A stretch of DNA of 64,000 nt, taken from assembly GCA_023663025.1 (NCBI GenBank), contig JAMPIC010000002.1, positions 86,739-150,738 of the forward strand, read 5' to 3'. The stretch is from Prevotella sp. GTDB taxonomy: Bacteria > Bacillota > Clostridia > Oscillospirales > Ruminococcaceae. The notes beneath the pieces were generated by a model. The model ran no database searches, was not told the origin of the DNA, and saw only the letters and a list, made by a program, of their open reading frames with translations. The translations under genes and the position numbers were made by a program. Positions 50,950 through 58,306 of the stretch are shown here, piece by piece (position 1 is the stretch's first letter; every line of letters begins with the position of its first letter).

Positions 50950-52371
50950 TCATCTGCGGTCAGCTTCGGCTTTTTTGAGACTGAACGTAAATTCCGTGTA
51001 CTGGTTCGGTTCGCTTGAAACGACGATCTTTCCGCCGTGAAGCTTGATGATCGAGCTTACTATGGAAAGTCCCAGACCGACGCCGCTCGGATCTATCCCG
51101 CGGGACTCGTCGGTTTTATAGAAGCGGTCGAAAACCTTTGATATCTCCTGCTTTTTCAGTCCGTCGCCGCTGTTTCTTATTGAAACGCTGCGCATGCCGC
51201 TGTCCTCGCTGAACGAAAATCGGATATATCCGCCCTCGTTCACGAACTTGACCGCGTTTTCGACAAGGTTGTATACGACCTGCCCCGTAAGGTCGGGATC
51301 GGCGTTTACGCGGAAGCAGTCCGCGCTTTCGATCCGTATGTCAATATGCTTTTCTTCGATATTTTTTTCAAAGTTTGTAAGCGTTTGCAGAATTTCCGGC
51401 ATGATATCGAAATCCTCCGTGGAAAGCTCCAGCTCGCCCGCCTCGTATTTGGATATGTTCAGCATTGACCGCACAAGGCGGGAAAGTCTGCTGACCTCCG
51501 CCGACACTATCTTCATATAGTGTTTATGCTTGCTTTCGGGGATAGTTCCGTCCAATATGCCGTCCACAAAACCGCCGATCGTCGTCATGGGCGTTTTCAG
51601 CTCGTGGGAAACATTGGAAATGAAACTTTTCCTTGTCTCCTCAAGCTGCTCCAAAGAGCTTGCCATTTCGTTCAGCGATTCTGCAAGATATCCCAGTTCG
51701 TTCTCGTCGGTCACGCGGAGTTTTTCCGAAAAATCGCCCTCCGCGAACCTCTGCGCCGCTGCGGACATCTCCCTTATCGGTGACAGCAGCCGCTTTGCCG
51801 CAGTATACATTATCGCAAACGCCGCCGACAGAATTACCGCCGACGAAATAACCAAAGCCGCCGTCAGCGTGAGCATATGCCCCGCAAGAGTATTCGACCT
51901 CAGCTTTTCGAGAACGATATATGTATTTCCGTCAACAGTCAGCTTTTTGGCGTAAATAAAAGTTTTCTCGTCATAGAAACCGTTGAGGCTTCCCAGCTCG
52001 GACAAGCCGTCCTCGGTGATGCGGTCTATCGCCTGCGGAGCAATGCTTTTGTCCGTATGAGAACACGGCGATGCCTCGGAGCATACCAAAGCAACGCCGT
52101 CTGAATCAGTCAGTGTAATATCCGTGCCGATATTTTCGGACAGCCTTTCAAGCTCGGAAGCGAGCTTGCCGCGGTCAAGTCCTCCGTTTTCCTCAAAGGA
52201 GCAGCGCACAGCGTCCGCGATCATCTCCGACTTTACCGAGAGATAATTGAACCTGTTGGACTTATAGTGCTCCTCAGACACCAACATCAGCACCACGCCT
52301 ATGCATATAACTGCCGATATAAAGACAGCGGCGCACAGACAAAAGAACTCAGTAAAAATACTTTTACGCAT
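50950..52371 (-). CDS. Two-component sensor histidine kinase
   Basis: 473 aa. Two TMs (~8-30 and ~165-190) flank an extracytoplasmic sensor of ~130 residues; then HAMP, HisKA (FISNVSHELKTPMTTIGGF with the phospho-acceptor His) and HATPase_c (QVVYNLVENAVKFV, FDRFYKTDESRG, GVGLGLSIVSSIIKLHGG). Resembles the CssS/YycG-like class. ATG 52371 (GAGGA before it) overlaps the regulator gene by 8 nt. It probably senses misfolded exported protein and acts with its partner on htrA, by context. Confidence 0.92.
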   Translation of the reverse strand: MRKSIFTEFFCLCAAVFISAVICIGVVLMLVSEEHYKSNRFNYLSVKSEMIADAVRCSFEENGGLDRGKLASELERLSENIGTDITLTDSDGVALVCSEASPCSHTDKSIAPQAIDRITEDGLSELGSLNGFYDEKTFIYAKKLTVDGNTYIVLEKLRSNTLAGHMLTLTAALVISSAVILSAAFAIMYTAAKRLLSPIREMSAAAQRFAEGDFSEKLRVTDENELGYLAESLNEMASSLEQLEETRKSFISNVSHELKTPMTTIGGFVDGILDGTIPESKHKHYMKIVSAEVSRLSRLVRSMLNISKYEAGELELSTEDFDIMPEILQTLTNFEKNIEEKHIDIRIESADCFRVNADPDLTGQVVYNLVENAVKFVNEGGYIRFSFSEDSGMRSVSIRNSGDGLKKQEISKVFDRFYKTDESRGIDPSGVGLGLSIVSSIIKLHGGKIVVSSEPNQYTEFTFSLKKAEADRR

Positions 52372-53068
52372 TTGCGTCCTCTTCCGCCTCAAACTTATAG
52401 CCTACGCCCCAGACCGTTTTGAGAGCCCATTTGTCGGAAACTCCCTCCAGTTTTTCGCGCAGACGCTTTATGTGTACGTCGATAGTTCTCGAATCGCCGT
52501 AATACTCGAAGCCCCAAACCTCGTCCAGAAGCTGGTCGCGGGTGTACACGCGATTGGGATTGGAAGCCAGATAGAACAGCAGCTCCAGTTCCTTGGGGGG
52601 AGTATCCATGACCTTTCCGTCAACGCGCAGCTCATAGCGTGTCATGTTCACCACCAGCTTGTCGTAGCGGACTTCCTTGACCTCCGACTCCGCGCTTGAC
52701 TGACCGATACGGCGGGAGACCGCTTTTATGCGGGCGATTACCTCCTTGGTATCGAAAGGCTTAACGATATAGTCGTCCGCGCCCAGTTCCAGACCGAGAA
52801 CCTTGTCGAAAGTTTCGCTCTTGGCTGTTATCATGATTATGGGCACGTTTGATTTTTTTCTGATTTCGCGGCACACCTGCCAGCCGTCCAGTTCGGGCAG
52901 CATAATATCGAGGAGCACCACGTCCGGCTTAAGCGCGTTGAATTTGACAACGGCTTCGTCCCCGTCGTGAGCAGTAATAACGCCGTAGCCGTCCTTTTCG
53001 AGATAGAGCTTTAAAAGCTCGCAGATATTGTTATCGTCGTCAACGACCAAAACTTTTCCAAGTGACAT
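52364..53068 (-). CDS. OmpR/PhoB-family response regulator
   Basis: 234 aa. Receiver domain (VLVVDDD with the acidic pocket, phospho-acceptor Asp in VVLLDIMLPELDG, Lys in GADDYIVKPFD) and a winged-helix DNA-binding domain (VMDTPPKELELLFYLASNPNRVYTRDQLLDEVWGFEYYGDSRTIDVHIKRLREKL). ATG 53068 has AAAGGA upstream; the earlier in-frame start at 53101 is not supported. First gene of the operon with the kinase and HtrA. An extended -10 TATAAT (53185-53180) precedes it. Confidence 0.95.
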   Translation of the reverse strand: MSLGKVLVVDDDNNICELLKLYLEKDGYGVITAHDGDEAVVKFNALKPDVVLLDIMLPELDGWQVCREIRKKSNVPIIMITAKSETFDKVLGLELGADDYIVKPFDTKEVIARIKAVSRRIGQSSAESEVKEVRYDKLVVNMTRYELRVDGKVMDTPPKELELLFYLASNPNRVYTRDQLLDEVWGFEYYGDSRTIDVHIKRLREKLEGVSDKWALKTVWGVGYKFEAEEDANA

Positions 53069-53179
53069 ATTGGACCATCCTTTCAAATGCCGTGTATACA
53101 TTTCGTGTTAAGACTGACAATTTTCGCCGTCGTGCATCATGGACTTGCGACGCTTATTTTTAAATAATTAGACAAATTC

Positions 53180-53188
53180 ATTATACCA
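53180..53188 (-). promoter_or_regulatory. Extended -10 promoter for the response-regulator operon
   Basis: Minus strand TGG-TATAAT with no good -35, about 110 nt upstream of the regulator start. Confidence 0.5.
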
Positions 53189-53473
53189 AAATACGGCACG
53201 CAAGATATAAATTTTATACGTCCTAATTATGTATATTTTGTAAATTTAACAAAATGTTGCTTTTATAATTATAAAATAAAAATAAAAAATTCATTTTTGC
53301 GGAAATTCGCAGTTTCCCGCTTGCATTAATAATGTGTGTCGGAAAACACCGACAGTCTTTCGCAGGCATATGATACATCACATATTTCTTTTGGGTATCT
53401 CAACAAATATTGAGAGAAAATTCTCATGAATTTGTTAAATGTGCCGAAATATATGAAAATCTTATGAAAACAC

Positions 53474-53501
53474 TTGATTTCTCTGAAAATACTGCTAAAA
53501 T
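53474..53501 (+). promoter_or_regulatory. groESL promoter
   Basis: TTGATT (53474-53479), 16-nt spacer, TAAAAT (53496-53501); a TATAAT overlaps at 53501-53506. The CIRCE operator follows at once. Confidence 0.7.
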
Positions 53502-53505
53502 ATAA

Positions 53506-53532
53506 TTAGCACTCAAAAAGAATGAGTGCTAA
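53506..53532 (+). promoter_or_regulatory. CIRCE operator (HrcA binding site)
   Basis: TTAGCACTC (53506-53514), 9 nt, GAGTGCTAA (53524-53532): the exact CIRCE consensus. HrcA represses groESL here. hrcA itself is not in the window. Confidence 0.98.
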
Positions 53533-53622
53533 CACATCGAAGTTCGAAGTGCTAAACGGCAGTTCGATCTTCTGTACAAAATGTTTAAACTATAAGTTTA
53601 TATACTGAAAGGAGTTTTTGTT

Positions 53623-53907
53623 ATGACAATCAAACCGCTTGCTGACAGAGTTGTTATTAAAATGACCGAGGCTGAGGAGACCACCAAGAGCGGCATTATC
53701 CTCGCGGGCAGCGCCAAGGAAAAGCCCCAGATCGCCGAGATCGTCGAGGTAGGTCCCGGAGGCGTGGTCGACGGCAAGGAAATCAAGATGTCCGTTAAAA
53801 AAGGTCAGAAGGTACTTATTTCCAAGTACAGCGGAACCGAAGTCAAGGTGGACGGCGTTGAGTATACTATCCTCCGTCAGGATGATATACTCGCTGTTGT
53901 TGAATAA
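53623..53907 (+). CDS. groES: Co-chaperonin GroES
   Basis: 94 aa, standard size. IKPLADRVVIKMTEAEETTKSGIIL, the mobile loop, then GKVLISKYSGTEVKVDGVEYTILRQDDILAVVE. It forms the lid of the GroEL folding chamber. GAAAGGAG precedes ATG. It is under CIRCE control, first of a two-gene heat-shock operon. Confidence 0.98.
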   Translation: MTIKPLADRVVIKMTEAEETTKSGIILAGSAKEKPQIAEIVEVGPGGVVDGKEIKMSVKKGQKVLISKYSGTEVKVDGVEYTILRQDDILAVVE

Positions 53908-53947
53908 CAGAATTTATACTGATTGTATTTGAAAGGAAGATTTTATT

Positions 53948-55570
53948 ATGGCTAAAGATATCATTTACGGCGAGGAAGCAAGAAAGGCTCTCCAGGCGGG
54001 CATCGACAAGCTTGCCGACACGGTTAAGATCACTCTCGGTCCCAAGGGCAGAAACGTTGTCCTGGACAAGAAATTCGGCTCTCCCCTCATCACCAACGAC
54101 GGCGTGACCATCGCCAAGGAGATCGAGCTGGAGGACGCTTTTGAGAACATGGGTGCGCAGCTCGTCAAGGAAGTCGCCACAAAGACCAACGACGCAGCCG
54201 GCGACGGTACAACGACCGCTACCCTGCTTGCTCAGGCTCTTATCCGCGAGGGAATGAAGAACATCGCTGCGGGAGCAAATCCCATGATCGTCAAAAAGGG
54301 CATGGCTAAGGCTGTTGACGCGGCAGTTGAGTCTATCAAAGCCAATTCCACACCCGTTGCGGGTTCGGACGACATCGCAAGCGTAGCCGCCATTTCCTCC
54401 GCCGACGAGACCGTAGGAAAGCTCATTGCCGAGGCTATGGAAAAAGTTACCTCCGACGGCGTTATTACCATCGAGGAATCCAAGACAGCCGAGACTTACT
54501 CCGAGGTTGTTGAGGGTATGCAGTTCGACCGCGGCTACATCACGCCCTACATGGTTACCGACACGGACAAAATGGAAGCCGTTATCGACGACGCGTATAT
54601 GCTCATCACCGACAAGAAAATTTCCTCCATTCAGGAGATCCTCCCCCTGCTTGAGCAGATCGTTCAAAGCGGCAAGAAGCTGGTCATCATTGCCGAGGAC
54701 ATCGAGGGCGAGGCGCTGTCCACACTTATCGTAAACAAGCTTCGCGGCACATTTACTTGCGTTGCGGTCAAAGCTCCCGGCTTCGGCGACAGGCGCAAGG
54801 AAATGCTTCAGGACATCGCGATCCTCACAGGCGGTCAGGTTATCTCCGAGGAACTGGGTCTCGAACTTAAAGACACCGAAGTACCCCAGCTCGGACGCGC
54901 TAAGCAGGTCAAGGTCACAAAGGAAAACACCATCATCGTTGACGGCGCGGGCGAGAAAAAGGCTATCAAGGACAGGATCGGTCAGATCAAGGCTCAGATC
55001 GAGACCACCACTTCCGATTTCGATAAGGAAAAGCTTCAGGAAAGACTTGCCAAACTCAGCGGCGGCGTAGCCGTTATCAAGGTGGGCGCGGCGACTGAGA
55101 TCGAAATGAAAGAGAAGAAGCTCCGCATCGAGGACGCTCTCGCCGCCACAAAGGCTGCCGTTGAAGAGGGTATCGTAGCGGGCGGCGGCGTTGCGTATGT
55201 GAACGCCATGGCTGCGGTTTCCAAGCTTACGGCGACCCTTACGGGCGACGAAAAAACGGGCGCGGCAATCGTCCTCAAAGCTCTTGAAGAACCCGTCCGC
55301 CAGATCGCCGCAAACGCGGGTCTGGAAGGAAGCGTTATCCTCGACAAGATCGTTCGCTCCAGAAAGGTAGGCTACGGCTTCGACGCTTACAACGAGACTT
55401 ACGGCGATATGATCCCCGCAGGCATCGTTGACCCGACTAAGGTAACCCGTTCCGCGCTCCAGAACGCGGCTTCGGTTGCGGCTATGGTTCTCACCACCGA
55501 AAGCCTTGTCGCCGACATCAAGGAGGAAACTCCCGCCGCTCCCGCAATGCCCGCAGGCGGAATGTATTAA
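53948..55570 (+). CDS. groEL: Chaperonin GroEL
   Basis: 540 aa. DIIYGEEARKALQAGIDKLADTVKITLGPKGRNVVLDKKFG start, DGTTTATLLAQ (ATP site with the catalytic Asp), GEALSTLIVNKL, and a C-terminal GGMY tail shorter than the usual GGM repeats. Folds cytosolic proteins with GroES under ATP control. 40 nt after groES, GAAAGGAAG site. The terminator at 55594 ends the operon. Confidence 0.98.
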   Translation: MAKDIIYGEEARKALQAGIDKLADTVKITLGPKGRNVVLDKKFGSPLITNDGVTIAKEIELEDAFENMGAQLVKEVATKTNDAAGDGTTTATLLAQALIREGMKNIAAGANPMIVKKGMAKAVDAAVESIKANSTPVAGSDDIASVAAISSADETVGKLIAEAMEKVTSDGVITIEESKTAETYSEVVEGMQFDRGYITPYMVTDTDKMEAVIDDAYMLITDKKISSIQEILPLLEQIVQSGKKLVIIAEDIEGEALSTLIVNKLRGTFTCVAVKAPGFGDRRKEMLQDIAILTGGQVISEELGLELKDTEVPQLGRAKQVKVTKENTIIVDGAGEKKAIKDRIGQIKAQIETTTSDFDKEKLQERLAKLSGGVAVIKVGAATEIEMKEKKLRIEDALAATKAAVEEGIVAGGGVAYVNAMAAVSKLTATLTGDEKTGAAIVLKALEEPVRQIAANAGLEGSVILDKIVRSRKVGYGFDAYNETYGDMIPAGIVDPTKVTRSALQNAASVAAMVLTTESLVADIKEETPAAPAMPAGGMY

Positions 55571-55593
55571 TCAGAGCAAATATTTACAATCGG

Positions 55594-55630
55594 GAAGCAA
55601 GAGATTTCGGTCTCTTGCTTCTTTATTTTA
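55594..55630 (+). terminator. Terminator of groESL
   Basis: GAAGCAAGAGA (55594-55604) and its complement (55611-55621), followed by TTTATTTTA. Confidence 0.85.
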
Positions 55631-55637
55631 AGGTATT

Positions 55638-55665
55638 AAGAAAAGCAGGAGATTAACTCTCCTGC
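55638..55665 (-). terminator. Terminator of the che operon
   Basis: GCAGGAGA (55645-55652) and TCTCCTGC (55658-55665), with T-rich DNA on the minus strand (AAGAAAA on the plus). Lies past the cheB stop. Confidence 0.75.
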
Positions 55666-55700
55666 CTTCTGTATTAAATGAAAACTGTTTCGCAAACCTT

Positions 55701-56828
55701 TTATTTCCACCCGTCGGTAAGACGTTTGCACAAGGTCTTGCCGATGTTTGCCAATGGCTGCTGTTCGGAACAAGCTCCCAGCTTATAAGCCTCCATAGGC
55801 ATACCGTAGACCACGCAGGTCTCCTTATCCTGACCGATGGTGTACGCGCCTTTGTCGTGCATTTTTTTCAGACCCTTTGCTCCGTCCGCGCCCATGCCTG
55901 TCATGATCGCGCCGATCGCCTTTCTGCCCGCGACTTCGGCAACGCTTGTAAACATAACGTCGACGGAGGGACAGTGTCCCGAAACCTTTTCGCCCTGATA
56001 GCACTTGACGAAATATCCTCTTGCGTCCTTTTTCAGTTCCATGTGGTATCCGCCCGCCGCGATAAGGCACACGCCCTCTGTGAGCCTGTCGCCGTCCTGC
56101 GCCTCTTTGACGTGAACCGCACAGCACCTGTCAAGGCGCTCGCTGTACATCCTCGTGAACACGGGAGGCATATGCTGCACCACCAGCACAGGGGGCATTG
56201 TTTCTGGAAAAGACTTTATTATGCACTCCAATGCGTCAGTGCCGCCTGTGGAAGCTCCCAAAGCGACCACATATCCCTCGCTTGTTTTACGGGGAAGTCC
56301 CATAATATCCTCCTTTGAGGGGATATTCGGCATGACCCTGCCCGCTTTTGCGCCGGAGGAACCCATAACGGGAACAACGCCGTCCACACCTGCGGTTTTG
56401 GCTGCAGAACTTAAAGCGTTCTTTTTGCGGACGGGCTTTCCCGCCGCAAGGATTATCTGAGTTCCGAGTATAGTTGAAAAGGTCTTGTACTCCGAGGGAT
56501 TTTTCGGTTTTTTGAGAAAACCCGCAGCTCCCGCTTCCAGCGCGGAGGATTCGCTTGCCGTACCCGACATGATGATACAGGGCAGCGGATACTGCTCCAT
56601 AAGCTGCTTCAGGAACGTCAAGCCGTCCATTTTGGGCATAACAACGTCCATAACGAGAACATCGGGTCTTAACTCGTTGATCTTGTCGCGCGCTTCAAAA
56701 GCGTCGGCAGCCTCTCCCACTATGACAACATTGGGGGTAGACTCCAATCCCTTTATGACTGTTGCGCGGAACATATTGGAATCGTCAACGATCAGAACCT
56801 TTACTTTTTTGTTTTGAGTAGTATTCAT
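55701..56828 (-). CDS. cheB: Chemotaxis glutamate methylesterase CheB
   Basis: 375 aa. Receiver domain (VLIVDDSNMFRATV, phospho-acceptor Asp in DVLVMDVVMPKMDG) and methylesterase domain with Ser (ALGASTGGTDAL), His (VVQHMPP) and Asp (TGMGADGAKG). It demethylates chemoreceptors when phosphorylated by CheA. The linker (~120-175) is long and Ala/Lys-rich. GGAGGCGATGTGTT precedes ATG. Last gene of cheA-cheW-cheR-cheB. Confidence 0.97.
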   Translation of the reverse strand: MNTTQNKKVKVLIVDDSNMFRATVIKGLESTPNVVIVGEAADAFEARDKINELRPDVLVMDVVMPKMDGLTFLKQLMEQYPLPCIIMSGTASESSALEAGAAGFLKKPKNPSEYKTFSTILGTQIILAAGKPVRKKNALSSAAKTAGVDGVVPVMGSSGAKAGRVMPNIPSKEDIMGLPRKTSEGYVVALGASTGGTDALECIIKSFPETMPPVLVVQHMPPVFTRMYSERLDRCCAVHVKEAQDGDRLTEGVCLIAAGGYHMELKKDARGYFVKCYQGEKVSGHCPSVDVMFTSVAEVAGRKAIGAIMTGMGADGAKGLKKMHDKGAYTIGQDKETCVVYGMPMEAYKLGACSEQQPLANIGKTLCKRLTDGWK

Positions 56829-56870
56829 AACACATCGCCTCCGAAAAAATCGAGACGCTCCTTTGGAAAT

Positions 56871-57728
56871 TTATTTGGTAAGCCTTCCGGCATATGATTT
56901 TGCTCCGTCGGGCTTGTTGGTGACTTTCTTGTAGATCGCCGGTTTCACATAGGTGTAGCGGGTGTTCTTGCCGACGCTTTCCGCGTGACCTATGTAGAGA
57001 TAGCCGTTCTCCCTTGTGACATCATAGAAGCGTTCGATGAGAGCGTTTTTGGTTTCCTGCTCGAAATAGATCATAACGTTGCGGCAGCTTATAAAGTCGT
57101 AGGGACGCTGCGCCACGATCCTGTCCATAAGGTTGAACTGCTTGAAGGTGATCTGTTTGCGCAGCCTGTCGATGACCTGAAACCGTCCGTCGGGAAGCTT
57201 GTTGAAGTATTTGGACATCCAGTAGCTGGGGACGTCTTTCAGCATATCGGCTGTATAGATACCGTCCTGCGCTGTCTTAAGAACCTCTGTGTCAAGGTCT
57301 GTGGCAAGCAGCTTGACGTTCCATGCGGAAGCCTTTGCTCCGAAATAGTCGTCGATAGTCATTACCAGCGTGTACGGCTCCTGTCCCGTGGAAGACGCGG
57401 CGCACCAGAAATTCAGCGTGCGGGTAGAACCGTTTTCCTTTTCCATCTGCGGCATGACAGTGCTTTTCAGAAATTCAAAATGCTCCGGCTCGCGCATGAA
57501 AAAGGTATGGTTTGTTGTGAGCTTATTTACAAGCTGCATTGTTTCTTTTCCCGTTTTGTCGGCAAAAGCAAAGTCGATAAATTCCTTGAAGGATTTGAAG
57601 CCGCGCTGCGTGACCATATTGGAAAGTCTTCCCTCTATAAGGATACGCTTTTTATCGAGATTTATGCCGTAATTTTTCTTCATGTAGGCAACCAAACGGT
57701 TGAAATCATCATCTGTAAGTTTAAGCAT
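56871..57728 (-). CDS. cheR: Chemotaxis methyltransferase CheR
   Basis: 285 aa. N-terminal helical domain (NRLVAYMKKNYGINLDKKRILIEGRLSNM), TTNHTFFMREPEHF, the SAM-binding block (FWCAASSTGQEPYTLVM), LATDLDTEVL and YDFISCRNVMIYFEQETKN. It methylates glutamates of receptors with SAM. C-terminal extension rich in Lys. No receptor gene is nearby. Confidence 0.96.
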   Translation of the reverse strand: MLKLTDDDFNRLVAYMKKNYGINLDKKRILIEGRLSNMVTQRGFKSFKEFIDFAFADKTGKETMQLVNKLTTNHTFFMREPEHFEFLKSTVMPQMEKENGSTRTLNFWCAASSTGQEPYTLVMTIDDYFGAKASAWNVKLLATDLDTEVLKTAQDGIYTADMLKDVPSYWMSKYFNKLPDGRFQVIDRLRKQITFKQFNLMDRIVAQRPYDFISCRNVMIYFEQETKNALIERFYDVTRENGYLYIGHAESVGKNTRYTYVKPAIYKKVTNKPDGAKSYAGRLTK

Positions 57729-57745
57729 TTCACAAACACCTCCGC

Positions 57746-58210
57746 TCAGTCGGTAACAAGCTTGTCGCAGTCCAGCAGCAGTTTGATGTCGCCCTCGATC
57801 TCGATGATCGACTTAATGTAGCGATTGGCGTTTACGTTCTTGGAATCGGGGGCTTTGCTGATATCCTTTGCCTTTGCTATGAGGACTTCCTGAACCCTGT
57901 CGACGATTATGCCAACCTGATCGCCGTTTTCAAATTCGAGAACGATGATACAGGTTCTGTCGTCGTAGGGGATCTCCTCGATACCGAAACGGTTTCTCAC
58001 GCTGATGATGGGAACTACCTTTCCGCGTATATTGATAACTCCCTTAATGTGGTCGGGAATTTTCGGTACGACGGTGATCTGTTCAATGTTAATGATCTCC
58101 TGAACATACTTTATTTCTATACCGTAAATGCTTTCACCGATGCTGAAGAACAGTATCTCAACCCCGTCCGCGGTATAAGTGGATCTTGATTCGGTGGTAT
58201 TTTCTGCCAT
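57746..58210 (-). CDS. cheW: Chemotaxis coupling protein CheW
   Basis: 154 aa. CheW fold with IEIKYVQEIINIEQITVVPKIPDHIKGVINIRGKVVPIISVRNRFG, YDDRTCIIVLEFENGDQVGIIVDRVQEVL. It bridges CheA to receptors. AAAGGAAGG precedes ATG 58210. The gene lies 96 nt from cheA and 17 nt before cheR. Confidence 0.96.
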   Translation of the reverse strand: MAENTTESRSTYTADGVEILFFSIGESIYGIEIKYVQEIINIEQITVVPKIPDHIKGVINIRGKVVPIISVRNRFGIEEIPYDDRTCIIVLEFENGDQVGIIVDRVQEVLIAKAKDISKAPDSKNVNANRYIKSIIEIEGDIKLLLDCDKLVTD

Positions 58211-58306
58211 TTAGAACCTTCCTTTCTATATAACAGCCTTATGCCGGAGCAATTTCGCCGCCGGCGTCTGCCGTCCTTTAGTGCGTCCGCCGTACGGCGG
58301 AGCAGA

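Larger units (their letters stand above)
53069..53622. other. AT-rich intergenic region with three stem-loops
   Basis: 554 nt between the response-regulator and groES. Left: an extended -10 element TGG-TATAAT on the minus strand (53180-53188). Middle: hairpins TGTCGG-AAAACA-CCGACA (53337-53354) and AACAAAT...ATTTGTT (53402-53436, with an inner TGAGA/TCTCA). Right: the groE promoter and CIRCE. The two hairpins have no gene assigned; a small RNA is possible but not shown. Confidence 0.5.
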
